Positions 6,396 to 14,823 of a stretch of 29,442 nucleotides of DNA are shown one piece after another. Position 1 is the first letter of the stretch. Every line of letters starts with the position of its first letter. The notes below the pieces were generated by a model. It worked only from the letters and a program-made list of their open reading frames with translations. It made no database searches and was not told where the DNA came from. This DNA comes from 21-14-0-10-32-9 sp964501945. Its GTDB lineage: Archaea > Nanobdellota > Nanobdellia > Woesearchaeales > 21-14-0-10-32-9. The stretch lies in assembly GCA_964501945.1 (NCBI GenBank), contig CAZCTY010000009.1, positions 1 to 29,442 on the forward strand. The letters run 5' to 3'. The position numbers and the translations under genes were made by a program.

Positions 6396-8147
6396 ATGGC
6401 AAAAAATAATGTTTTGTTTACTTTAAGCGTTATTTTTATTTTTTTGTTAGTCTCAAGTGTAGCTTCTAGTGATGTGATTAGAAACGTTGAAATAAGCGTA
6501 ATATTAGATAATCCAAAGCCAGGTGAGGAATATGATTCTCTTTTTCGTGTTGAAAATTTAGATCATGTATCTGGCACGACTGATTTACTTCACTTTTCAA
6601 TTAATGCCTCCCTATACAATATTTCTATCAATGACTCTATTTCATCTAATAATTCTTATGTTGTGCTTGGTGAAAACTTTTCTAAAACGTTGTATTTTTC
6701 TTGGAATAAATCCAGATCTATTAATAAGTTCACTCAATCTGGCATGGGGTCTTTATCATTAGAAGAAGGGGTTTATGAGTTGTGTGTTTCTCTAACTCCT
6801 TTGAACTTTATTGATCATAATACGTCTAATCTTTGGGATTGTAAAATAATAGCGACTCAAGGGCTTAATGTTTCTAATGTTTCTTATTTTGAGCCTATTG
6901 TTGATAATACTTCATCATATAACAATAAATCTGATTTCTCAGAAAATGTTTCTGTTTCTATGTGTGATTGTTCTCTTGATTTATTTCTTGAAAAAGATGT
7001 TTATGAGAAAGGTGAGTCTGTTTCTTTTATTATTCGTGATTGTTGGGATAATTCTTCGTTTAAGTATCCTGTTAAATATTGGGTTGAAGATTTATTTGGT
7101 GAGATTACTAAAACCAAGCTCAAAACTTCTTCTAAGGCGCCTAAATCTTATACTCCGAGATTTGATTCTTTAGAAAAATCTTTCTTTTTAAAAGCAAAAA
7201 TTAGTGGTTGTAATAATACTTATTCTAAAGCTTTCTCTTTTAAAGATGCTGATCCTAAAATTAAAGAAACAGAGCTTATAATTTCAACTGTTGACTCTGC
7301 CTCTTTTGGCGAGGTTATTTTTTTAGATATTGAAGGTCATAAGGGTTCTACTCTAAAGTCTTTAGTTGATGTTTTTTTAGAGCGCGAAGGTAAAAGAAAA
7401 TCTGATGTTTTAAAATTTTATATTTCTAGGCAAAATCAGGATTTTAATTTTAGGTTGCCTTTTATGATTCCTGAGGATATTCCTTCTGGTTTACACGAGT
7501 ATGATTTGGTCTTTGAAGGTCTTGGGTTAAAAAAATCGTTGCCTATTTTAATTAAAGGCTCTGATGTTTTAGATGAGGATATTTTTTCTATTAACAACGT
7601 TTATACTCGCAAGCAAAACTTTGATGGTTCTCTAAACGTATTGGTTTCTTGGGATGCGCCTGAGGGTTCTTTTTTGAGAGCTTACTCGTCTATTGGATCT
7701 TTTAATAAACCTGCGAACATGTCTCCTTCCTCGATTCCTGTAAATATTTCATATCCTGATGAGTTAGTCGTTGTTGAGTTAGTTTTTGAGGGGAAAGTTA
7801 GAGATGTTTCTTTTTTAAAATTAAATTTAAGCAATTCTGATGAATTAATTTTCTTTGAAGATTGTGAAGATTTTTGTGAAAAAAATTTTTCTAATGAGAA
7901 ATTATGTGCGGACTTTGAGGTTTTTAACTCCTCGTTAAACACTTCCATGAGTCAGTCTAATGTCTCTATTAATGACTCGAATGATAATTTAGAGGACGTG
8001 GATACTTTTGAGGTTGATGCCGAAGAGTCTTCTTTGTTTTTTTCTTTTTTTAGTTTTGATAGGGAGTATTTGTTTTTCGTGTTAGCTTTTATTTCTATTT
8101 TATTTTTATTCAAAAAAGAGATTTTGTCTTTAGCTAAAAAGAAATAA
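6396..8147 (+). CDS. Secreted, C-terminally membrane-anchored surface protein, Asn/Ser-rich
   Basis: Start placed at ATG 6396 (583 residues); a TTG two codons earlier is less likely, and an A/T box at about 6372-6383 fits a leaderless start at 6396. A signal peptide spans residues about 1-25. The body is predicted all-beta with several Ig-like stretches, for example 'DVYEKGESVSFIIRDCWDNS' and 'PEDIPSGLHEYDLVFEGLGL', and carries many N-x-S/T sequons. Cysteine pairs occur in 'CDCSLDLF' and in 'FEDCEDFCEKNFSNEKLC'. A single hydrophobic helix ('YLFFVLAFISILFLF') and a short Lys-rich cytoplasmic end anchor it. I do not recognise a catalytic domain. It directly precedes the surface protease and probably forms part of the same cell-envelope programme. 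Confidence 0.75.
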   Translation: MAKNNVLFTLSVIFIFLLVSSVASSDVIRNVEISVILDNPKPGEEYDSLFRVENLDHVSGTTDLLHFSINASLYNISINDSISSNNSYVVLGENFSKTLYFSWNKSRSINKFTQSGMGSLSLEEGVYELCVSLTPLNFIDHNTSNLWDCKIIATQGLNVSNVSYFEPIVDNTSSYNNKSDFSENVSVSMCDCSLDLFLEKDVYEKGESVSFIIRDCWDNSSFKYPVKYWVEDLFGEITKTKLKTSSKAPKSYTPRFDSLEKSFFLKAKISGCNNTYSKAFSFKDADPKIKETELIISTVDSASFGEVIFLDIEGHKGSTLKSLVDVFLEREGKRKSDVLKFYISRQNQDFNFRLPFMIPEDIPSGLHEYDLVFEGLGLKKSLPILIKGSDVLDEDIFSINNVYTRKQNFDGSLNVLVSWDAPEGSFLRAYSSIGSFNKPANMSPSSIPVNISYPDELVVVELVFEGKVRDVSFLKLNLSNSDELIFFEDCEDFCEKNFSNEKLCADFEVFNSSLNTSMSQSNVSINDSNDNLEDVDTFEVDAEESSLFFSFFSFDREYLFFVLAFISILFLFKKEILSLAKKK

Positions 8148-8156
8148 TTATATACT
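8148..8156 (+). promoter_or_regulatory. TATA box of the surface protease gene
   Basis: TTATATACT begins on the base after the previous stop codon and is centred 25 bp before ATG 8177. The protease therefore appears to have its own leaderless promoter despite a 29-bp intergenic gap. Confidence 0.6.
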
Positions 8157-8176
8157 GGCTTTTCTTCTTAAATATT

Positions 8177-11100
8177 ATGTATTTATTTCGCGCGTTCTAT
8201 TTATTTATAGTATTTGTTCTTTGTACGTCTTTTGCTACAGCATCCTTTGATGATAAATCTTTGTTTCATGAATTTGACTTAAAAACTCCTTCTGAAATTA
8301 GTAAAGAGCCTTTCAGATCTGCTAGTGTTGCTTCTTTCGATTCTTTGGATGTGATTGTTTTTTTAAAAGACCCTGTTGAGGTCTCTTCTTGGGAAGGTGT
8401 TTCTTCTTTTGATGAAAATAAAATTCGGGAACTGGAGGCTTTAATGAAGCGTTTTGTCATTGACGATATTAATCTTTTTTCTTTAAGGCACGAATTTAAA
8501 TTATTTAATGGTTTTGCAGGTTCTGTTGATTATACTTCGTATACTCGTTTGTCAAATCATCCTTTCGTTAAAGATGTTTTTATTGATGAGGAAGTTAGTA
8601 AATTATTGCAAGACTCTGTTGATTTTCAAGGTGTTGATGATTTTTGGGATTTTGAGTTGGGGGGCAAGCCTATTAAAGGTGAAGGTCAGAGTGTTTGTGT
8701 TATCGATACAGGTGTTGATTATACGCATCCTGATCTTGGTGGTTGTTCTTCTTTTTATTCAAAAGAAGTTCAAGAAGAAGTTTTATCTGAGTCTATAACT
8801 TCGCCTAATTATCCTAGTAATTATTCTAATAATCTTGAGGAAGTTTATTATTTAAGTGTTCACGGTGCTGACTTTGTTTCCATATTTTTTTCTGACTTTG
8901 CAACAGAAGAGTGGTTTGATCGTGTCTCTTTATATGATTCTAATGATGAATTAATAAAATTTTATTCTGGGAATTTGGGTTCTTTTGAATCAATCAAGGT
9001 GCCTGGGGATACTGTTAAAATTGTCTTTACATCTGATCATATGGTTACAGACAGGGGTTTTAATATCACATCAATTAATGGTTTTTTTGTTGATTATGAA
9101 TGTGATAAAGTCATTGGTGGTCATGATTTTGCTTATGATTCTTTCGATCCTTTTGATGTTGATGGTCATGGCACTCATGTTTCAGGTATTGTCGCGGCGA
9201 GCGGGGGTATTAGTGGTGTGGCGCCTAGTGCTAGTATTGTTGGTGTTAAATCTTTAAATAATGAGGGTAAAGGGTTACAATCAGATATAATCGCGGGGAT
9301 AAGTTATTGTATTAGTAATGCTGATAGGTTTAACATTTCTTCTATAAGTATGAGCTTAGGTGGTTCTAACTCTTCTGATTTTTGCAATAACTCTCCTTTC
9401 AGATCATCCATTGATTTAGCCGTTTTTAATAATATTAGCGTAGTTGCTGCTACAGGAAATGATGGTATTGTTGGTGCTGTATCGTCTCCTGCGTGTGTTG
9501 AGAGTGCTATACGTGTTGGTAGCGTTGATAAATCGGGCAGTATATCTTCTTTTTCTAACCGTTGGCCTTCTGATATGTTGTTTGCAATAGGTTCAAATGT
9601 TAATTCTACTGTGGTGGATGGTGGTTATGGTCCTAAGTGGGGTACTAGCATGGCTACGCCTCACGTTTCTGGTGTTATTGCTCTATTAAATCAGTACTTG
9701 GATATTTTGAATGTTTCTATGTCTCCTTATGAAATAAACGAATTTTTAAAAAATACGGGTGATGAAATACTTGATGGTGACACGTCTCACAAAAAAATTA
9801 ACGCGTCTAGGGCTTTATCTACTTTGGTTGTAGAGCACAAAAATTTATCTCACTCATTATCTCTATCACTTAATGTTTCCAATGAAAAAATAGAATTGTT
9901 TAACGGTTCTCTTAATGTTTCTTGGGGTGTTAATAGTTTGGCTGATTTTAATTCTTCTCTGAAAATTTTTGATCCTTCTAAAGAAATTATTTTTAGTTCT
10001 AATAATTCTTCAAGTTCTATTTTTTTAAACTCGTCCTCGCCTAATAGTTTACTTAACGCCTCAGGGGGTTATAAAGTTGTGTTAAACTCGTCTAATGAAT
10101 TCTTTAATGAATCTTTTATTGATTCTTTCTTTGTAAAAAAGCGTCCTGATTTTGATTTATTGATTAATGGTTCTAACACGTCTTACTCTGAGGGAAATCT
10201 TGGGTATTATAATTTGTCTTTAGAAATAGTTGATGCTAATACTAGTGGTTTGTCTTTATTTATTGATGATGTTTTTGTATCGTTTGAAAATGCGTCTAAT
10301 TTTTTGTTTTCAAATCCTGGGGTTTATGTTTTAACTCTAAATCACTCTGCATCTGATAATTATTTTGAGGACTCTGTTGTAAAATTCATGAATCTCTCTG
10401 ATTTTTATTTGGAGCAGATAGTTTTATTTGACAATATAACTTTTAATTCGTTGAATAATTTATCTATTAATATTTCAGATTATTTTAATTTTGAAGGTTT
10501 TAATTTATCTGCATCATTTACTAATACTTCTTTAAATCAGTCTTTTAACGATTCTTCGCTTCTTGTTTTAAGTTCAACACCTGCGGGTTCTTACTCTACT
10601 AATGTTAATGTCTCTGTTGATACATTCAATGACACGCTGAGTTTATTATCTAATGATTTTTTTATCTCTGTGTCTGATATTACTTTTGAAAAAAATATTA
10701 GTAATTTTTTTGTATTCTCTTCTGAGAATTTATCTATTAATTTCTCTGATTTTTTCTTATTTGGCAAAAAAAGTCCTGTTTTTAATGTATCTTCTTCCTT
10801 TGATTTCTTTTTTAAAGATGATGAAGAGTTGGTTATAATTACTAACAAGTCGGGCACTTATTCTATGCAAATAAATGCTTCTTTGAATTCATCTTTTGCC
10901 AAGAGCAATGTTTTTAATGTATCTGTACGTGATCCTTTTCTTTATTTTAATTATTCTAATAACATATCTGATGTAAGTTTTCTTAGCGGTTCTAGTGTGG
11001 ATATTAATTTATCTAATCATTTCTCATTTGGTGGGGGCAGTCCTTCTTTTGAATTAATTGGTGACGATGTTTCATTTAATCTTGATGGGGACATATTAAC

Positions 11101-11827
11101 CTTAAATCATGATACTTCAGGTTCTTATGTTGTTGGTGTGAATGCTTCTCTTTTTTTACTTAACGCGTCAAGCAACACTTTCTTGGTGGATGTTAGAGAA
11201 GATACTTCTCGCACCGCATCATCTGGGGGTACTACTTCTGGCGGGGTTTCTGCGCCGCCTCCGGTTTTAGAAGATGATGTTGATTCTTTTGTGGAAGATA
11301 ACGTTTCTAGCTCTGAGTTTGTTGAGAACAAATCTTTTGTTGGTATTTCTTTTTCAAAAAAAGGACTTTTGCCCGGGGATATAACTGAAGTTGAGGATTT
11401 CTCTGATTCTTCTCTTCGCGATTTTGATGGTTTTATTTACAGGGCTTTTAAATTTAACAAGTCAAATGAGTCTGGTTATTTAGATGTTGAATTCAATGTT
11501 AGTAAGTCTTGGTTATCGTCTAATAATTTGAGTTCTGATGATGTTTTTTTATTCTATAAGAATTCTCCGTGGCGTTCCGCGTCAACAGAGTTAACTGGGG
11601 TTTTTGATGATGTTTATGTATTTGAGTCTCGCCCTTATGTGTCTGAAGTTTATGTAATTGGTTCGGCTGTTATTTTTGAGGCGGAATCTGTTTTTGTGCA
11701 GCGCGCTTTAGGCGAAGAAGAATTTGATTCTGGTAGGGATATGGGTTTATTTTTTGTCTTATTTCATATCTTCATATCTTTATTTGTATTCGGTGTTTCT
11801 TTGTTTTATATTTTAAGGAAAGATTGA
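8177..11827 (+). CDS. Subtilisin-like surface protease (S8) with CUB-like insert and PGF-pre-PGF-like C-terminus
   Basis: A 1216-residue exported serine protease. Residues about 1-22 are a signal peptide; 55-140 look like an inhibitor-type propeptide. The S8 triad is Asp177 ('VIDTGVDYTHPDL'), His331 ('DGHGTHVSGI') and Ser491 ('GTSMATPHVSG'), with oxyanion Asn428 ('ATGNDG'). Asp and His are 154 residues apart because about 120 residues, bounded by Cys190 and Cys309, are inserted: 'ITSPNYPSNYSNN' and 'FTSDHMVTDRGF' are hallmarks of a CUB domain. Residues about 550-1040 are repeated beta modules packed with N-x-S/T sequons. Residues about 1065-1195 resemble the PGF-pre-PGF domain of archaeal surface proteins, followed by a membrane helix and 'YILRKD'. 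The catalytic domain is intact. Likely processes or scavenges protein at the cell surface. Confidence 0.92.
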   Translation: MYLFRAFYLFIVFVLCTSFATASFDDKSLFHEFDLKTPSEISKEPFRSASVASFDSLDVIVFLKDPVEVSSWEGVSSFDENKIRELEALMKRFVIDDINLFSLRHEFKLFNGFAGSVDYTSYTRLSNHPFVKDVFIDEEVSKLLQDSVDFQGVDDFWDFELGGKPIKGEGQSVCVIDTGVDYTHPDLGGCSSFYSKEVQEEVLSESITSPNYPSNYSNNLEEVYYLSVHGADFVSIFFSDFATEEWFDRVSLYDSNDELIKFYSGNLGSFESIKVPGDTVKIVFTSDHMVTDRGFNITSINGFFVDYECDKVIGGHDFAYDSFDPFDVDGHGTHVSGIVAASGGISGVAPSASIVGVKSLNNEGKGLQSDIIAGISYCISNADRFNISSISMSLGGSNSSDFCNNSPFRSSIDLAVFNNISVVAATGNDGIVGAVSSPACVESAIRVGSVDKSGSISSFSNRWPSDMLFAIGSNVNSTVVDGGYGPKWGTSMATPHVSGVIALLNQYLDILNVSMSPYEINEFLKNTGDEILDGDTSHKKINASRALSTLVVEHKNLSHSLSLSLNVSNEKIELFNGSLNVSWGVNSLADFNSSLKIFDPSKEIIFSSNNSSSSIFLNSSSPNSLLNASGGYKVVLNSSNEFFNESFIDSFFVKKRPDFDLLINGSNTSYSEGNLGYYNLSLEIVDANTSGLSLFIDDVFVSFENASNFLFSNPGVYVLTLNHSASDNYFEDSVVKFMNLSDFYLEQIVLFDNITFNSLNNLSINISDYFNFEGFNLSASFTNTSLNQSFNDSSLLVLSSTPAGSYSTNVNVSVDTFNDTLSLLSNDFFISVSDITFEKNISNFFVFSSENLSINFSDFFLFGKKSPVFNVSSSFDFFFKDDEELVIITNKSGTYSMQINASLNSSFAKSNVFNVSVRDPFLYFNYSNNISDVSFLSGSSVDINLSNHFSFGGGSPSFELIGDDVSFNLDGDILTLNHDTSGSYVVGVNASLFLLNASSNTFLVDVREDTSRTASSGGTTSGGVSAPPPVLEDDVDSFVEDNVSSSEFVENKSFVGISFSKKGLLPGDITEVEDFSDSSLRDFDGFIYRAFKFNKSNESGYLDVEFNVSKSWLSSNNLSSDDVFLFYKNSPWRSASTELTGVFDDVYVFESRPYVSEVYVIGSAVIFEAESVFVQRALGEEEFDSGRDMGLFFVLFHIFISLFVFGVSLFYILRKD

Positions 11828-11833
11828 CTTTTT

Positions 11834-12430
11834 TTATTTTATTCTTTTGTATAAGTCGTTTTCTTTTGTGATTGTTTTCTCTTTTATCATTGCATCTAGT
11901 AGTGGTTGTAGTCCTTTCTCTTCTATTCCTACGTTTTTGGCTATATCTTGTATGTTTTTATCTTTCTCTTTTAAACTTAATAGTACTGTGTTTCTCATTA
12001 ATTTATTTAGATTTAATAATAGTCCTTTAGAGTCGTTTTTTGCTTTTATTGCGTTCATGTTATTTTGATGTAGTTGTGATAGTAAATCTCCTAGGAAGTC
12101 TGTTATTTCTTTATCTTTCATCGTTAACTCTTCTGGTTGTATTATTTCCATTGAAGCTGGTGAGAAATTAAATGCTATCCAAGATGTTGTTTTTAAGTCT
12201 TTTACTAGTAGTTCTGTCTCGCAGAAGGTTCCCCATAGTCCGTCTCCTGCATCTTCTGCTTCTCCGTAGTCTTCATTTATTATTTTTATGTCTTTGTTTG
12301 ATTTTATTCCTTCTATTACTTTCTGTATCATTAACTGTACGTGTTCTTTTGGGTTTCCTACGACTTCGAATAAAACGTTGATTTGTAAATATCCTTGTTC
12401 TAAGTATTCTTTTATTTCTTTTGATTTCAT
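11834..12430 (-). CDS. Conserved hypothetical protein with probable C-terminal winged helix
   Basis: A 198-residue soluble protein. Residues 1-115 alternate strand and helix in a way that suggests a ferredoxin-like or ACT-like fold ('LQINVLFEVVGNPKEHVQLM', 'TSWIAFNFSPASMEII'). After a helical linker, residues about 145-198 ('LSLKEKDKNIQDIAKNVGIE' onward) read like a small winged helix. No enzymatic motif is apparent. From memory, proteins of this build recur in uncultured DPANN genomes without a named function. An A/T box near 12450-12463 lies about 26 bp upstream of the ATG, so the mRNA is probably leaderless. The gene converges with the protease gene, 6 bp apart. Confidence 0.65.
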   Translation of the reverse strand: MKSKEIKEYLEQGYLQINVLFEVVGNPKEHVQLMIQKVIEGIKSNKDIKIINEDYGEAEDAGDGLWGTFCETELLVKDLKTTSWIAFNFSPASMEIIQPEELTMKDKEITDFLGDLLSQLHQNNMNAIKAKNDSKGLLLNLNKLMRNTVLLSLKEKDKNIQDIAKNVGIEEKGLQPLLDAMIKEKTITKENDLYKRIK

Positions 12431-12545
12431 GCTTTGTTGGTATTTGTTTTTACTTAAAAATATTTTGGGTTTTTAATTCATATAAATATTTAAATAGTTA
12501 TATTGTTTTTATAACTATTTGTTATTTTTTTGTTTTTAATAAAAA

Positions 12546-12557
12546 AGTTTAAAAACA
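12546..12557 (+). promoter_or_regulatory. TATA box of scpB
   Basis: AGTTTAAAAACA is centred about 27 bp upstream of ATG 12578, with no ribosome site between, fitting a leaderless mRNA. Confidence 0.55.
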
Positions 12558-12577
12558 GCAAGCTCATCTTTTAGTGT

Positions 12578-13648
12578 ATGGATGGCTGGAAAAAACTTGA
12601 AGCATTACTTTTTGCCTCGGGTAAATACTTAAGTGAGGAAGAATTAGTTGTTTTATCAAAAATTCCTAAAAATAAAATTAAAAAGGAATTGAAGAAACTA
12701 AAAGATAAATACTCTGATGCAGACACTAGCTTAGCTATTTTCGAAGACGTTGATGGCTGGAAGCTTAATGTCAAAGAAGAGTACACAGACGTTATAAAAG
12801 AAGTTGTCTCTGATGCAGAAATGCCTCGCTCAGTCATGGAGACTTTAGCTGTTATTGCATACAAAAATCCTGTTCTTCAATCTGAGGTTAAAGATATCAG
12901 GGGTTCTTCTATTTACGATCATATTCCTCTTTTAGAAAAAAAAGGTTTTGTCACTCGTGAAAAGCAAGGTAGGACTTATAAAATTAAATTAACGAGTAAA
13001 TTTCATGATTACTTTGACATTGAAGGAGACTCTAAACTAGGGGAGTTATTTAAGGATGTGAAAAAGCCTGATAGGCTAGGAAAATTAGAAGTTTATGAGT
13101 CGGATGAGGATGAGTCTGATTCTAAATTTGATGATAAAATTCTTGAGAGGATGAAAAAGTTAGAAAAAACTTTAGAAACTCATCAAGAAGAAAATAATTT
13201 TTTAAATGATTTTGAACAAAAATTTGAGATTACAAGGCAAAAAATTGACGAATCTGAAAAAGATATAGAATCTTTTAAAACTAAAGCGGATGAAGATTCT
13301 AAAGAAATTCTTGGTGAAGAATCCTCGATTGATAAAAAAGATTTTAAAGAAGATGATGACAATTTAGAGGAGGAGGGTAATAAAAGCGTGGATTTTAGTG
13401 ATACTGAAAATGATGATACTTCTATTCCTGATTTGGTGAGTCAAATTGATAAGCAAATTGAGGATTTAACTAAAGACTATTCTCCTAAAAGTGATGATGA
13501 AAGCGATGTTGAGGAATCTTCTGAACAATCAGACGAGCTTTCTCCAAAAAATTCCGAAGAAGATGATTCTTATAGCGAAGAAGAAAGTTCATCTGATGAT
13601 GCGGTTGATGAGTTGGATGATGATAAAAGAAAAGTTAATGATGATTAA
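12578..13648 (+). CDS. scpB: Segregation and condensation protein ScpB with long acidic tail
   Basis: Residues 1-150 match ScpB, the winged-helix kleisin-associated subunit of the SMC-ScpA-ScpB condensin: 'KLEALLFASGKYLSEEEL' for the first winged helix, then 'METLAVIAYKNPVLQSEV', 'IRGSS' and 'LLEKKGFVTREKQGRTYKI' for the second. Bacterial ScpB is usually about 170-200 residues; this protein has 356. The extra 190 residues are a predicted coiled coil (about 185-235, Glu/Lys-rich heptads) and then a very acidic Asp/Glu/Ser tail. No scpA or smc is in the window. The tail is similar in composition to the acidic domain of the first gene. The stop lies 3 bp from the convergent ttuA stop. Confidence 0.88.
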   Translation: MDGWKKLEALLFASGKYLSEEELVVLSKIPKNKIKKELKKLKDKYSDADTSLAIFEDVDGWKLNVKEEYTDVIKEVVSDAEMPRSVMETLAVIAYKNPVLQSEVKDIRGSSIYDHIPLLEKKGFVTREKQGRTYKIKLTSKFHDYFDIEGDSKLGELFKDVKKPDRLGKLEVYESDEDESDSKFDDKILERMKKLEKTLETHQEENNFLNDFEQKFEITRQKIDESEKDIESFKTKADEDSKEILGEESSIDKKDFKEDDDNLEEEGNKSVDFSDTENDDTSIPDLVSQIDKQIEDLTKDYSPKSDDESDVEESSEQSDELSPKNSEEDDSYSEEESSSDDAVDELDDDKRKVNDD

Positions 13649-13651
13649 TTT

Positions 13652-14500
13652 TTAAATTTCTTTTTTTAATTTGCAAGCTTTACAAATATCTTCTTGTGAA
13701 GGGTATCCACATTCTTTGCAGGTATTTGTGATTATTGGTTCATCATCATTTTTTTTTATTTCTAAAAATTTTTCTACTATGTTCTTTTTTATTCCTTCTT
13801 CTTTTGCTTCTTCTCTGTTAATAAATTCTCTAACTTTTGCTCTAAACGATAGGTGAGTATATGGGCATTCTTCTGTTGGCACGTCAAATCCTTTAATAAA
13901 CGCGTATGCGAGTATTTCTTTTTCCTTTAGCTTATATAGGGGTTTTATTTTTTGTGTAAATCCTCGTCCTTCTTTTGTTTTTGGTCCTTGTCTGTCGAAT
14001 AGTTCTGTTTGTGCTTTAAACAAATTCATAAAAACTGCTTGTGCTTCATCATCTAAATTGTGTCCTGTTGCGATTTTATCGTATTCTTGGGAGTATTTAT
14101 TTAGCATAAATCGTCTGTATGTCCCGCAGACATTGCACGCAGGTCCTATGTGTTTCATATCATCTAAATCTTTTCCAGTCTCTTCTCTAAAGCTTTTAAT
14201 TTCTAATGGTATTTTATGTTTCTCGCAGAATTTTTTTAAAAAATCTATTGTTTGTTGTCTATATCCTTTTATGCCTTCATCGATTGCGAGTGCAAAAACG
14301 TTGTATTTAAACTTATTCAGCAAGTATAATAATACTATTGAATCTTTTCCTCCGCTAACCGCGACGCATATTTTTTCATCCTTTTTTATTAAGTCAAATT
14401 CTTTTATTGTATCTTTTACTTTATTTTCAAAGTACTCTGTGAAGTGCTCTTTGCAATAGTTGCTTATAATGCTTTTATTTTTGCACTTTTTGCAATTCAC
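13652..14500 (-). CDS. ttuA: tRNA 2-thiolation enzyme, TtuA/Ncs6 family
   Basis: A 282-residue ATP-pyrophosphatase. It activates the wobble or T-loop uridine of tRNA with ATP and inserts sulfur delivered by a ubiquitin-like carrier. The N-terminal zinc finger uses Cys3, Cys6, Cys16 and His19; the PP-loop is 'SGGKDS' at 49-54; 'GHNLDDEAQ' is at 146-154; Cys122, Cys125 ('CNVC') and Cys212 ('EECPYTHLSFR') fit the three 4Fe-4S ligands of TtuA; the C-terminal zinc ribbon has Cys261, 264, 273 and 276. The start is GTG at 14500, chosen because GGAGG precedes it by 5 bases. It follows the carrier gene ttuB by one base. Whether it modifies U54 (TtuA) or U34 (Ncs6) cannot be told by eye. Confidence 0.9.
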   Translation of the reverse strand: MNCKKCKNKSIISNYCKEHFTEYFENKVKDTIKEFDLIKKDEKICVAVSGGKDSIVLLYLLNKFKYNVFALAIDEGIKGYRQQTIDFLKKFCEKHKIPLEIKSFREETGKDLDDMKHIGPACNVCGTYRRFMLNKYSQEYDKIATGHNLDDEAQAVFMNLFKAQTELFDRQGPKTKEGRGFTQKIKPLYKLKEKEILAYAFIKGFDVPTEECPYTHLSFRAKVREFINREEAKEEGIKKNIVEKFLEIKKNDDEPIITNTCKECGYPSQEDICKACKLKKEI

Positions 14501-14501
14501 T

Positions 14502-14696
14502 TTATCCTCCTGAGACCACGCTTAGTAATCTTATTTCATCATCGTCCTCACATACATCGTCAAGTGAGACGAGCTCGTTGTTTTTAACTATGAGGACTTC
14601 CTCGGGGTTTATGTCTAGTTTTTCTAATAAATCTGAGCATTTTCCCTCAAAGTTCAAATTTTTTTCCTCTTTTGTTTTTTCTATTTTTATTTTCAT
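14502..14696 (-). CDS. ttuB: Ubiquitin-like sulfur carrier, TtuB/ThiS/SAMP-like
   Basis: A 64-residue beta-grasp protein ending exactly in Gly-Gly ('RLLSVVSGG'), the mark of proteins that are adenylated and thiocarboxylated as sulfur donors. 'NPEEVLIVKNNELVSLDDVC' and 'DDEIRLLSVVSGG' match the strand order of ThiS/TtuB/SAMP proteins. It lies directly upstream of ttuA, so I infer it carries sulfur to that enzyme; an added role as a SAMP protein modifier is possible. No E1-like activator is in the window. The promoter is a box around TTTTTAATA (14719-14729), about 27 bp before the ATG, giving a leaderless mRNA. Confidence 0.87.
   Translation of the reverse strand: MKIKIEKTKEEKNLNFEGKCSDLLEKLDINPEEVLIVKNNELVSLDDVCEDDDEIRLLSVVSGG
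14505..14510 (-). promoter_or_regulatory. Ribosome site of ttuA formed by the Gly-Gly codons of ttuB
   Basis: On the minus strand GGAGGA, the two terminal glycine codons of ttuB, is also the Shine-Dalgarno sequence for the GTG start of ttuA at 14500. TAA and one A lie between. This fixes the unusual GTG start. Confidence 0.75.
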
Positions 14697-14823
14697 ATTG
14701 TTAGAGAAATTGGTTTTGTATTAAAAACTTTATCTTGTATTTATTTTTGTGTTTTTCATTTTTTATTGTTTTTTTTGATGTACTCAGTTGCTTTTTTAAG
14801 TAATTGTTTTTTCCACAGTTTTT

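Noticed and set aside
6868..7173. Leu-rich plus-strand frame inside the 6396 surface gene
   Set aside because: Alternative frame of a Ser/Asp/Asn-rich gene; no independent start signals or motifs.
12172..12476. Overlapping Leu-rich plus-strand frames opposite the 11834-12430 gene
   Set aside because: Shadows of the minus-strand gene, which has a TATA box at the right distance and a folded-protein pattern.
14756..14821. Lys-rich minus-strand stub ending 'KKATEYIKKNNKK' upstream of ttuB
   Set aside because: Only 21 codons between stops, with no ATG, GTG or TTG start; probably AT-rich intergenic sequence, or at most a gene remnant.
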